A stretch of DNA of 64,000 bases from Acetobacterium malicum subsp. dehalogenans DSM 11527 (GTDB lineage: Bacteria; Bacillota; Clostridia; Eubacteriales; Eubacteriaceae). Within the stretch, counting starts at the first letter, position 1; the number at the start of each line of letters is the position of its first letter. Positions 18,564-26,483 of this stretch are shown one piece after another. The stretch spans positions 34,858-98,857 of the forward strand of contig NZ_AXAC01000015.1 of assembly GCF_000472665.1 (NCBI RefSeq). Direction: 5' to 3'. The notes under the pieces are model-generated. The model did no database searches. It was not told the DNA's origin and saw only the letters and a program-made list of their open reading frames with translations. The position numbers and the translations under genes are program-made.

Positions 18564-20936
18564 ATGATCAATCAACCCGAAATAAAACTATCCGTTCGAA
18601 ATCTGGTCGAGTTTATGCTCCGTTCCGGAAATATCGACTCCCAATTCATCAGCAACGCCAGCGCTCTGGAAGGAACCCGAGCCCACCAGAAGGTTCAGAA
18701 GGACAATCGGGACAAGGGCTATACCCCCGAGGTATCGCTAAAATACAGCTTCGCCTATGAAGGTTTCAACTTCCGGATCGAAGGCCGGGCCGACGGCATC
18801 ATCGCCAGCGCGACCGGGATTATTGTCGACGAGATCAAGTCTACTAACCGGCTCCTGGAATCCATCGACGCCGATTACAGCGAAACCCATTGGGCCCAGG
18901 CCAAATGCTACGCTTTTATTTACGCCGTCCAGAATGAGCTGCCGGAAATCAGCGTTCAGTTGACCTATTTTCAGTTGGACAGCGATGAGATCAAGCAGTT
19001 TCTAAAAGTCTTTAACCAAGCCGAACTGACCACTTTCTTTTACGAGCTGATCGATCAGTACCTGATCTGGGCCCGTCTGACCAGCGACTGGGTGGCGAAG
19101 CGAAATACTGCCATCAGGGCTCTGGATTTTCCCTTTGCAAGCTATCGCCGGGGCCAACGGGAACTGGCGGTGGCGGTTTATAAAACCATTGCCGAACAGC
19201 AAAAACTGTTTGTTCAGGCTCCTACCGGAATCGGGAAAACGATGTCGACCCTATTTCCCGCTATCAAATCAATGGCTGAAGGGCATACGGCCAAAATTTT
19301 TTATCTGACCGCCAAAACCATTGTCCGGGAGGTAGCCGAGGAAGCCTTTGCCAAAATGGCGGAGCAGGGGCTGGCTTTTAAAAGCGTCACCCTCACCGCC
19401 AAGGATAAAATCTGTTTTCAGGCCGAAACCATCTGCGATCCCGATCACTGCGAGTACGCCCGGGGTCATTTCGATCGGGTCAACGGCGCTATTCTTGATC
19501 TGCTGGAGCAGGAAAACCGCCTGACCCGGCCACTCATTGAAGACTATGCCCACAAGCATCAGGTCTGCCCCTTTGAATTTTCCCTGGATTTAACGCTCTG
19601 GTGTGACTGCGTGATCTGTGATTACAACTATGTCTTTGATCCCCGGGTTTATCTCAAGCGCTTTTTTACCGATAACGGCGGCGACTACACCTTTCTGATT
19701 GACGAGGCCCACAATCTGGTGGACCGGGCCCGCTCGATGTTTTCGGCGGAGCTTTATAAAAAACCATTCCTGGAGCTGAAGCGCCTGTTTAAGGATAGCG
19801 ATCCCGGCATCGCCAAGGCGTTGGGGAAACTCAATACCCATATGATCGGGCTACGGAAACTGGCTGAGACCAGCCAGCATTATCGCCAGTCGGAGGCGCC
19901 CAAAGATTTTTTACCGCTACTGCTTACGTTTATTAATCTGGCTGAAGCATGGCTGGTCAAAAACGAGGGCAACGACTCCCACGAACAGTTGCTAGAACTG
20001 TATTTCAACGCCCTGACCTTTATGCGTACCGCCGAGTTTTACGACGACCGCTTTCTGACCTATGTGGAAAACGGCAACGGTGATACCAAAATAAAGCTCT
20101 TTTGTCTGGACCCCTCCCACCTGCTGAACGAAGCCATCAAACGGGGGCGGGCGGCGATCTTTTTTTCCGCCACGCTGTCGCCGCTGGACTATTTTGCGGA
20201 AATTCTGGGCGGCGACCCCGACAGCTATAAGATCAGCCTGCCCTCGCCCTTTGATGTCAAAAACCGGGAACTGCTGATCGCCGATACCATCTCCACCACC
20301 TTCCGGAACCGCGAAAAAACCTACCCCGTCATTGCCGACCGGATCAAAACAGTATTGGCGCAACAACCGGGCAACTATCTGGTCTATTTTCCCTCTTATA
20401 AATATATGAACGCAGTGTTTGAGATTTTTAGCGCCAGCTACCCGGAGGTCGCCACCATCCGGCAGGCTCCGGAAATGAATGAGGAGGACCGGGAGCTGTT
20501 CCTGGCTCAGTTCCGACTGGCACCCGGTGCTGCCCCGGCCGGGATGCTGGGCTTTGCGGTGCTGGGCGGGATCTTTTCCGAAGGCGTGGACTTAAAGCAC
20601 GAGGGCCTGATCGGCGCCATTATTGTCGGAGTGGGTCTGCCCCAGATCTGTTTTGAGCGCGACATCATCCGCGATTATTTTAATGAGAAAAACCACGCCG
20701 GCTATGAATATTCCTACCTCTACCCCGGCATGAACAAGGTCCTCCAAGCCGCCGGACGGGTGATCCGGACCGAAACCGACCGCGGCGTAATCGTCCTGAT
20801 TGATGAACGCTTCAGCAGCCCCAGCTATCGCCAGCTGTTTCCCCGGGAGTGGTTTCCCCATCGCCGGATCCGAAATGCGGCCGAGCTGGAAAAAGCTTTG
20901 CAGGATTTCTGGGCGATGGCTGAATCGCAAAATTGA
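18564..20936 (+). CDS. XPD/DinG-like DNA helicase with N-terminal RecB/Cas4-type nuclease domain
   Basis: 790-aa predicted DNA-repair helicase. The N-terminal 150 residues look like a PD-(D/E)XK nuclease: EGTRAHQKVQ, FRIEGRADGI, then VDEIKST (acidic residue and E-x-K) and a QAKCYAFIYA helix. From about residue 190 there is a superfamily 2 helicase: Walker A QAPTGIGKTMS (about 220), four or more cysteines between about 270 and 350 (CFQAETICDPDHC, then CPFEF and WCDCVICDYN) in the place of the XPD iron-sulfur cluster, DEAH box FLIDEAHNLVD, and C-terminal motifs GIFSEGVDLKHEGLIG and QAAGRVIRTETDRG. It probably unwinds and trims damaged or structured DNA. AGGTG precedes the ATG. It has no operon partner on its strand. 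Confidence 0.9.
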   Translation: MINQPEIKLSVRNLVEFMLRSGNIDSQFISNASALEGTRAHQKVQKDNRDKGYTPEVSLKYSFAYEGFNFRIEGRADGIIASATGIIVDEIKSTNRLLESIDADYSETHWAQAKCYAFIYAVQNELPEISVQLTYFQLDSDEIKQFLKVFNQAELTTFFYELIDQYLIWARLTSDWVAKRNTAIRALDFPFASYRRGQRELAVAVYKTIAEQQKLFVQAPTGIGKTMSTLFPAIKSMAEGHTAKIFYLTAKTIVREVAEEAFAKMAEQGLAFKSVTLTAKDKICFQAETICDPDHCEYARGHFDRVNGAILDLLEQENRLTRPLIEDYAHKHQVCPFEFSLDLTLWCDCVICDYNYVFDPRVYLKRFFTDNGGDYTFLIDEAHNLVDRARSMFSAELYKKPFLELKRLFKDSDPGIAKALGKLNTHMIGLRKLAETSQHYRQSEAPKDFLPLLLTFINLAEAWLVKNEGNDSHEQLLELYFNALTFMRTAEFYDDRFLTYVENGNGDTKIKLFCLDPSHLLNEAIKRGRAAIFFSATLSPLDYFAEILGGDPDSYKISLPSPFDVKNRELLIADTISTTFRNREKTYPVIADRIKTVLAQQPGNYLVYFPSYKYMNAVFEIFSASYPEVATIRQAPEMNEEDRELFLAQFRLAPGAAPAGMLGFAVLGGIFSEGVDLKHEGLIGAIIVGVGLPQICFERDIIRDYFNEKNHAGYEYSYLYPGMNKVLQAAGRVIRTETDRGVIVLIDERFSSPSYRQLFPREWFPHRRIRNAAELEKALQDFWAMAESQN

Positions 20937-20940
20937 CAAA

Positions 20941-20971
20941 AAAAACACCTGCTGTCGCACTACGACAGCAG
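20941..20971 (-). terminator. Terminator overlapping the ygbA-like stop codon
   Basis: CTGCTGTCG (20949-20957) pairs with CGACAGCAG (20963-20971); on the minus strand the first arm encodes the last codons, the loop contains the TAG stop, and eight T follow the second arm. Confidence 0.8.
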
Positions 20972-21250
20972 ATGTCTGATGACCATGACAGGATGATAAA
21001 AAATCAGCCGTGGTCCGCTAAAACCCATCACTTTTCGAATCTTCGCCTGATTCGCCTGATTATAGCAGGGGCTTGGACAGTGATTGCAAAAACCCTTGTT
21101 TGCACCATAACGGCAATGATCCAGACGGTTCAAGGCATAGTTTAACAGGGCCCGGCACTCCTCACACAGATCTTGTGATCGATGTTTTTTTCGGCAATAG
21201 ATTTTTATCATCACGATGAGGATTCTTTTTTCTTTATCTATTTTTCGCAT
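20960..21250 (-). CDS. YgbA-like nitrous oxide-stimulated promoter family protein
   Basis: 96-aa protein with the cysteine pattern of the YgbA family: YCRKKHRSQDLCEECRALLNY, then HCRYGANKGFCNHCPSPCYN. In enterobacteria ygbA belongs to the nitric-oxide-responsive NsrR regulon and helps recovery from nitrosative stress; here the role is inferred from the family. The cysteines probably bind an Fe-S cluster or zinc. It sits 13 bp downstream of the 80-aa gene in the dinB direction, so it may be expressed with the SOS unit. Its own 3' end forms part of the terminator hairpin. Confidence 0.8.
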   Translation of the reverse strand: MRKIDKEKRILIVMIKIYCRKKHRSQDLCEECRALLNYALNRLDHCRYGANKGFCNHCPSPCYNQANQAKIRKVMGFSGPRLIFYHPVMVIRHLLS

Positions 21251-21263
21251 CCGGCTTTATTCC

Positions 21264-21506
21264 CTATCTTTCCTTGCCTTCGACAAACCATTTGGGTTCT
21301 TCATAATAGAGACAGACTTCCTTATTCTGGATCCGACAGGTATAACGAATCCCCTGTCCGCCGACCTTCAAGGAAACCCCCGGGCGCATATCCAGAACCC
21401 GGTCAATGTCAAAAACCCGACCGTCCTCCCATAACACCTGGAGGGGAATAATTCTGCCATCTTCTTCAAATTTTGCAATCACCTGGACAAATTTTTTTAT
21501 CGCCAT
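21264..21506 (-). CDS. Small protein encoded downstream of dinB
   Basis: 80-aa predicted beta-rich protein: VQVIAKFEEDGRIIPLQVLWEDGR, then an FDIDRVLDMRPGVSLKVGG segment and a CRIQNKEVCLYYEE strand. No catalytic motif is visible and I do not know a function. A strong AAAGGAGG site precedes the ATG, and it follows dinB by 15 bp, so it is co-transcribed and probably SOS-induced. Similar short genes next to dinB occur in other clostridia as far as I recall, which would suggest a polymerase-associated role (inference). Confidence 0.8.
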   Translation of the reverse strand: MAIKKFVQVIAKFEEDGRIIPLQVLWEDGRVFDIDRVLDMRPGVSLKVGGQGIRYTCRIQNKEVCLYYEEPKWFVEGKER

Positions 21507-21521
21507 TCTCTAACACCTCCT

Positions 21522-22775
21522 TTAAAAATAACCAATCGGATGGATGATGTGATCTTTTTTGGGGTCCAGACCGCTCATCGAATCGCCGATGGTGACGGCT
21601 CGCCGCAGGGCCAGATTACCAAAACGCTTGCGCAAGTCATCGACCGTCTCATCAAGCCGGGCCTGCCGAACCCGAACTTCTTCATTGCCGAACAGATCGA
21701 GCTGAATCGGGGTTGAGTCCGGCACCAGATCGGTGACCCGCACCCCCATGGAGCGGATATCCGAGCTAAAATCATAATTTTTTTCAAACAGTGCGATGGC
21801 CGCTTCGGCGATTTCCCGGGTCAGATTTGAGGGTTTGGCCAGTTTTTGCTGCCGGGTGAAGCTATGCAATTCTTTGTTGCGCACATGGATAGCCACGGTC
21901 AGACAATAACAACCAGTTTCCCGTAACCGCATCGCTACACTTTCAGTCAGCATATAGATGATCAATTTGACATCCTTCAGGTCTTTTAAATCCCGGGGAG
22001 TGGTGATGCTGTTGCCAATGCTTTTAAGGATCCGTTCGTTGCCGTTATAATGCTCATCAAAGGATTTGACCGGGCTGTCATCCAGACCATTGGCAAACCG
22101 CCATAACACCGCCCCTATTTTACCAAATTGAAGCACCAAAAAATCAAGGGATGTTTCGGCCAATTGTCCGATCGTGTAAACGCCGTATTTTATCAGCTTT
22201 TTCTTGGTGGCCGGACCCACATAGAGGAGATCTCCGACTTCCTGCGGCCAGATAATTTTTTTATAATTATCCCGGGTAATCACGGTAATGGCATTGGGTT
22301 TCTGATAGTCTGAGCCAAACTTGGCAAAGATCTTGTTCCAGGAAACCCCGATCGACACGGTAATCCCCAGTTCTTCCTGAACATCCCGGCTGATTTTTTC
22401 GGCGATGGCCAAGCCGCTACCGTGAATCCGGGCACTAGCGGTGACGTCGAGCCAGGCTTCATCGAGGCCGAAGGACTCCACCTGATCAGAATAACGGTTG
22501 TAGATCTTCCGGACCAGCCGGGAAAAGCGCAGATACAATTGATAATTGGGGGGCATCACCACCAGCCCCGGACATTTTCCCCGGGCCTGCCATAACGCTT
22601 CCCCGGTTTTGACCCCAGCTTCCTTGGCTTTCTGGTTTTTAGCCAGAATAATCCCATGGCGTTTTTCCGGATTTCCGCCCACCGCCACCGGGAGATCTCT
22701 GATTTCAGGATGATATAAACATTCTACATTGGCATAAAAGCTGTTTATATCCGAGTGTAAAATAATCCGTTCCAT
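21522..22775 (-). CDS. dinB: DNA polymerase IV (Y family)
   Basis: Translesion DNA polymerase, 417 aa. The N-terminal catalytic residues are in ILHSDINSFYANVECL (metal-binding Asp plus steric-gate region), with the second acidic pair in ESFGLDEAWLDVT. The thumb HhH region (LLYVGPATKKKLIKYGVYTIGQLA) and little-finger domain follow, and the C-terminus contains a possible beta-clamp binding motif QLDLFG. A promoter and a LexA-type SOS box lie directly upstream, so damage induction is expected. It heads a three-gene unit with the 80-aa protein and the YgbA-like protein. Confidence 0.95.
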   Translation of the reverse strand: MERIILHSDINSFYANVECLYHPEIRDLPVAVGGNPEKRHGIILAKNQKAKEAGVKTGEALWQARGKCPGLVVMPPNYQLYLRFSRLVRKIYNRYSDQVESFGLDEAWLDVTASARIHGSGLAIAEKISRDVQEELGITVSIGVSWNKIFAKFGSDYQKPNAITVITRDNYKKIIWPQEVGDLLYVGPATKKKLIKYGVYTIGQLAETSLDFLVLQFGKIGAVLWRFANGLDDSPVKSFDEHYNGNERILKSIGNSITTPRDLKDLKDVKLIIYMLTESVAMRLRETGCYCLTVAIHVRNKELHSFTRQQKLAKPSNLTREIAEAAIALFEKNYDFSSDIRSMGVRVTDLVPDSTPIQLDLFGNEEVRVRQARLDETVDDLRKRFGNLALRRAVTIGDSMSGLDPKKDHIIHPIGYF

Positions 22776-22808
22776 GACTCACCTGCTTAATCCAGCCCCT
22801 TCTAAATT

Positions 22809-22822
22809 AGTACATATGTTCT
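22809..22822. promoter_or_regulatory. LexA (SOS) box upstream of dinB
   Basis: AGTACATATGTTCT, on the minus strand AGAACATATGTACT, against the Gram-positive SOS consensus CGAAC-N4-GTTCG: the GAAC-ATAT-GT core is intact with one core mismatch. It lies 34 bp before the start codon and just downstream of the -10 box. Confidence 0.75.
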
Positions 22823-22828
22823 ATCGTT

Positions 22829-22857
22829 ATTCTATACCCACCGACGCTCTTTGTCAA
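22829..22857 (-). promoter_or_regulatory. dinB promoter
   Basis: Minus strand TTGACA (22857-22852), 17-bp spacer, TAGAAT (22834-22829); the LexA box follows directly. Confidence 0.75.
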
Positions 22858-22899
22858 TGACTAAATTCTTAACCTCATCCGCGGAAATTTTTTCTTCAT

Positions 22900-22931
22900 A
22901 AAAAACAGGACCAGCGCATTTACTGGTCCTG
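22900..22931 (-). terminator. Terminator of the HgdB/DCCP-like operon
   Basis: CAGGACCAG (22906-22914) pairs with CTGGTCCTG (22923-22931), followed on the minus strand by a T run; 11 bp after the last stop codon. Confidence 0.8.
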
Positions 22932-22941
22932 GAGAGAGGGG

Positions 22942-23463
22942 TTAGCTGTAGGTGGCATAATACTCAGCTTCGGCCTGCTGGGCTTTCTGGTTGCCGACGC
23001 CGCAGCGGGGGTTAAGCAATGAACAGTTTTTACCGCAACCGCCGCAACGCAATTGGGACATAAATTCGCTGAGGCTGGGGACATCGGGTTCGGGTTCGGT
23101 GACTACCGGTTCCGTGACGGCCGGGGTTGCTTCGACTAGCGCCGGGGTTTCGACTGGTGCCGCCGCCACAACAACCGGAGTTTCCGGTTCCACAGCGATT
23201 GCCACCGTCGTTGTTTCAGGCACAGTCGCAGTGACCGTTTCGGTGGTTACTGCGGCCACACTGGCGGTATTGGCCGCGACTGTTGTGACGGTACTTTCGG
23301 TTTCACCATCCGCCACAGTATTCTTGACCACAATTGCCGGGGGAATTTCCACCTGGGCGGCCAATACCTGTTCATAGCTGCGGTAGGTCGTGGCCACCAC
23401 CCCATAGACAATCAGCAAAGCCGCAATGGCCGCACCGAATTGCTTAATAATCTTGATTTTCAT
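22942..23463 (-). CDS. Membrane-anchored Thr/Ala/Val-rich protein with Cys-rich tail
   Basis: 173 aa, no family recognised. The N-terminus (MKIKIIKQFGAAIAALLIVYGVVATT) is a single membrane anchor or uncleaved signal. Residues about 40-130 are low complexity (Thr, Val, Ala, Pro, Glu) like a wall- or membrane-spanning stalk. The C-terminal 45 residues contain QLRCGGCGKNCSLLNPRCG, four or five closely spaced cysteines suited to metal, Fe-S or thiol-disulfide chemistry outside the cell. It is the last gene of the six-gene operon, 27 bp after the CcdA-like gene. An extracytoplasmic redox role next to CcdA is an inference. Confidence 0.75.
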   Translation of the reverse strand: MKIKIIKQFGAAIAALLIVYGVVATTYRSYEQVLAAQVEIPPAIVVKNTVADGETESTVTTVAANTASVAAVTTETVTATVPETTTVAIAVEPETPVVVAAAPVETPALVEATPAVTEPVVTEPEPDVPSLSEFMSQLRCGGCGKNCSLLNPRCGVGNQKAQQAEAEYYATYS

Positions 23464-23490
23464 TTAAACACCTCGTTTTTAAATACCTTC

Positions 23491-24186
23491 TCATATCAGA
23501 TTGAACATTGCCCCGACGGAAAACAGGGTTAATAATACGTAACTACCGAGCCGAAACCACTGCAGCTGCTGGGGGATTTCTTTGACAATCGCTGCTGAAA
23601 GGACCCCCGACAGCAGCACCATCAGCAGCACCGGGGTCAGGGTGCTGGCGGCGGCAAACACGCCGCCAACCAGAGCCGCAGTGGCAACCGGCAAAGTAAC
23701 CGCCACCCCCATCATCAGCAGTAACGGGGCACAGGGGGAGGCTCCGTAGGCAAATCCAGCTGTAAACAGCGGAATCAAACCTTTTTTTTCCTCCTTTCGT
23801 TCTTTTTTTCCCCCCGCACAACCGGAACAGTTGCCGACAGACTGGGGCTTTTTAAAATCCATCAGCCATTTGACAATCAGCACTAACCCCAGGGCGACCA
23901 TCGCCAGCTCCATAATCAGACTCAGGTTGACCCCGAACACATAACCAGCGGCGTCAATAAACTGACTACCAACCAACGCCGCCAGGGTACACAACAGCAC
24001 CACTGCTGCGATTTTGCCAATAAAAAAGCTGAGAAATGCAAGCAGTGATTTTTTCATCCCGCCGGCGTGGGTAATGATGTAGCTGGACAAAAAGACTGTA
24101 ACCACCGGACTGCAGCAGGTGCCGCAGCCCAGCCCTACCGACAGCGCTGTGGCCAGCACTGGAATCAGTAATGCAACTGTCATCAT
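23491..24186 (-). CDS. CcdA/DsbD-like transmembrane thiol-electron transporter
   Basis: 231-aa polytopic membrane protein with about six hydrophobic segments. Cysteines are in the places used by CcdA/DsbD-type electron carriers: GLGCGTCCSPVVTVFL in the first helix and GASPCAPLLLMMG in the fourth. A cytoplasmic loop adds NCSGCAGGKKERKEEKK, a basic Cys-x-x-Cys insert. Such proteins pass electrons from cytoplasmic thioredoxin to extracytoplasmic thiol proteins. Its stop-start overlap with the activase gene (TGATG) shows tight co-expression. It could maintain the Cys-rich anchored protein encoded next to it, or take part in electron delivery to the membrane ferredoxin (inference). A TauE/UreH-like transporter is the alternative. 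Confidence 0.75.
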   Translation of the reverse strand: MMTVALLIPVLATALSVGLGCGTCCSPVVTVFLSSYIITHAGGMKKSLLAFLSFFIGKIAAVVLLCTLAALVGSQFIDAAGYVFGVNLSLIMELAMVALGLVLIVKWLMDFKKPQSVGNCSGCAGGKKERKEEKKGLIPLFTAGFAYGASPCAPLLLMMGVAVTLPVATAALVGGVFAAASTLTPVLLMVLLSGVLSAAIVKEIPQQLQWFRLGSYVLLTLFSVGAMFNLI

Positions 24187-24974
24187 CAGGCCCTCTCGCT
24201 GGCAATCAGCGCCGCCCCGATGGCCCCATTAAACTGCGGATATCTGGCCACATAGACATCACGCATCATCTCTTCTTCAAAAGCTTTGTGGACCCCGATG
24301 TTCAGGGCACCGCCGCCAGTCATCAGGATGTCGCCGCCTTTTTCGGCTTTTTTCATCATTTTAATGATCCGTTTGGCCATCGATAAATGCATCCCCGCCA
24401 GTATATCCCGACGGTCATATTTCCGGGCCACCAGCGAGACCACTTCCGACTGGGCAAAGACCACACAGGTACTGTTGATGTCACAGGGCGCTTTGCTTTC
24501 CAACGACAGCGGGCCGACCTGATCAATAGTGGTTTCCAGGATCTGGGCAATGACCTCCATGAATTTACCGGTGCCGGCAGCACATTTATCGTTCATGGTA
24601 AAGTTTTTGACAGCATAATTTTTGTCAAGATAAATGATCTTACTGTCCTGGCCGCCAATATCAATGATCATCCCTGGCCGGTAATCCCGGGGCGCAGTTA
24701 AACGCACCCCATAAGCATGGGCAGTGATTTCCGAAATATCGTCATCAGCGATGTCAAAGACCTTGCGGCTGTAACCGGTGGCCATGGTATAGCGTACTTC
24801 AGCACGGCTGATCCCCCGGCGGCTACACATTTTTTCAATCAAGGCACTGGCTGAGGCATTGTTATCAATCCCGGTATTGGTGACCATCGCATCGACCACC
24901 TGGTTCTGACAGATCAATGCCGCCTTGGTATAAGTTGATCCACCGTCTAATCCGGCGTAATAATTTCTGTTCAT
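24186..24974 (-). CDS. ATP-dependent activase/reductase of the HgdC/BadG/DCCP-R type
   Basis: 262-aa ASKHA-fold iron-sulfur ATPase that injects low-potential electrons into a partner dehydratase or double-cubane protein. Motifs are the phosphate loop GLDGGSTYTKAAL, IDIGGQDSKII, the cluster-binding Cys in NDKCAAGTGKFMEV and a second Cys in NSTCVVFAQSEVVSLV (two cysteines per subunit hold one [4Fe-4S] across the dimer), and GGALNIGV. The frame is open to 25004; ATG 24974 is chosen for its AGGAGAATAAC. It follows the cysteine-rich HgdB-like gene, its probable partner. Confidence 0.93.
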   Translation of the reverse strand: MNRNYYAGLDGGSTYTKAALICQNQVVDAMVTNTGIDNNASASALIEKMCSRRGISRAEVRYTMATGYSRKVFDIADDDISEITAHAYGVRLTAPRDYRPGMIIDIGGQDSKIIYLDKNYAVKNFTMNDKCAAGTGKFMEVIAQILETTIDQVGPLSLESKAPCDINSTCVVFAQSEVVSLVARKYDRRDILAGMHLSMAKRIIKMMKKAEKGGDILMTGGGALNIGVHKAFEEEMMRDVYVARYPQFNGAIGAALIASERA

Positions 24975-25103
24975 GTTATTCTCCTGTTTTCTCGTCTCGT
25001 TCAAAACCTAACCCCGTACCGACCACTTATTACATGATGTTGTCCGCATTGCAGCAAACAAAAGCTTAACAATTGGTCGGGACAGCCGTTCAGCGTTATC
25101 CTG

Positions 25104-26483
25104 TCAATCGGCTATTTCCGCTTTTTTCGGCCGCGCGGCCAGATCTTTCAGTTTGATCAGCTCAATAAAGGCCTCGATCCGGATCCGCAATTGTTCAATA
25201 TCTTCCTCATTATAATCACTTTCGACTCGGACCACCGGAATTCCCAGTTTACCTAGCTCGTCTTCGAGGGTCTGGTACTCAAAATCGTAAACCAAACAGC
25301 CCCGCAAAACGTGGTACACCACGCCCTGAACCTGGTGGTCGGCTATCATCTGTTTGATCCGGTAAATCCGCTGGTCATTGTCGACAAAGGTCGGACAAGT
25401 GCAAGGCCGGGTGTAGCGGTTGGCCAGGGAGCGCATTAAACCGTCAAAGCTTTGATCCACCACGACGGTGGGATCATAAATCGAACGCTCGCCCATACAG
25501 GTTTCGTCCCCCACCAGAATGCCCCCGGTTTCTTCAATGAGCAGCGGAATTTTGATGTTCGGGAATATAATCGGTGACCCGGTAACCATAATCCGGGGCT
25601 GCTTGTCTTTACTGACAAATTGCCTGTCTTTTTTGCGCCGGGCCAATTCCCGGTTAAGCAGGTGCAGCTGCTGACTCCACTGTGCCACCGGCATGTACGA
25701 AAAAGCATTCATTAAAGCCATCGCATGGGTCCCTTTTATTAAGGCCGGAACGTGCTTTTTGTAATCATTGAATTTCGACATTTCGTACTGGGCAAAACCC
25801 ATCTGATCAATGCTTTTGGCCAGACCCTGATAGGTAATGGTCTGGCCGGTGACCGCTTCCAGCTCCGGAATCAGCTGGTAGAGTTCCTGAACATACTGCT
25901 CCATATCGGTGTCATCACTTTTAGACGTCGGCACGTGCAGCGAATAAGTTGGGACCATTTCTTTTAACATCCCGGCCATTTTCTTTTTGCAGTCACAGGT
26001 GATCGGCACCACCATCAGGGCGCAGTCTTCGTAAATCGGCATTACTTCCATGGCCTGGAAACCCATCACCGCTTTGATCAGCGGACAGGCATCCCGAGGC
26101 ACCAGATCGTCGCCAATCGCAAAGGCGGTATAACTGCCGCTGCATAATTTTACTGGCTGGGCTCCGACGGCGTAAATCAGTTCATGAGGCACCATCACAC
26201 AATAGGTGCCGACAATTTTTGTTTCGGCCGCTTTTTCGACATTTTTCATCTCAACATAGATGTCTCTGAGAACCTTGAAAAATGGCTGCATGGCTGCTGG
26301 CGCGCCGGGTAATTCTTCCAGTCGCCGCAGATATTTACCCGACACCTTGGTGGCTTTATCAATAAAGCGCTGGCGTTGCCGTTGTTCCATGGCCGTCAGC
26401 TCTTTTGTTTTGTTTTCAGCGACGCCGTTAGGATCGGCTTGATTGTCTTCCTGACTATTTCTCTTATTCTTGATCAGACTCAT
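25104..26483 (-). CDS. HgdB/double-cubane-cluster-like reductase subunit (cysteine-rich)
   Basis: 459-aa protein of the 2-hydroxyacyl-CoA dehydratase B/C-subunit superfamily. Ten cysteines, many at family ligand positions: C114 (VKLCSGSY), C133 (PRDACPLIK), C163/C165 (ITCDCKKKM), C329 (GDETCMGER), C361/C363 (RPCTCP) and C396 (LRGCLVYD). A single chain with six or more ligand-type cysteines fits double-cubane-cluster proteins (DCCPs), which use an [Fe8S9] cluster and an ATP-driven activase to reduce small molecules; classical dehydratase subunits hold three ligands each. No CoA-transferase or hydroxyacid dehydrogenase is nearby, which argues against a fermentation dehydratase. Its start overlaps the preceding gene by 20 bp. 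The true substrate is unknown. Confidence 0.88.
   Translation of the reverse strand: MSLIKNKRNSQEDNQADPNGVAENKTKELTAMEQRQRQRFIDKATKVSGKYLRRLEELPGAPAAMQPFFKVLRDIYVEMKNVEKAAETKIVGTYCVMVPHELIYAVGAQPVKLCSGSYTAFAIGDDLVPRDACPLIKAVMGFQAMEVMPIYEDCALMVVPITCDCKKKMAGMLKEMVPTYSLHVPTSKSDDTDMEQYVQELYQLIPELEAVTGQTITYQGLAKSIDQMGFAQYEMSKFNDYKKHVPALIKGTHAMALMNAFSYMPVAQWSQQLHLLNRELARRKKDRQFVSKDKQPRIMVTGSPIIFPNIKIPLLIEETGGILVGDETCMGERSIYDPTVVVDQSFDGLMRSLANRYTRPCTCPTFVDNDQRIYRIKQMIADHQVQGVVYHVLRGCLVYDFEYQTLEDELGKLGIPVVRVESDYNEEDIEQLRIRIEAFIELIKLKDLAARPKKAEIAD

Noticed and set aside
22991..23377. 128-codon Thr/Val/Ala-rich plus-strand frame
   Set aside because: It is the mirror of the low-complexity stalk of the gene at 22942; biased composition keeps the other strand open.
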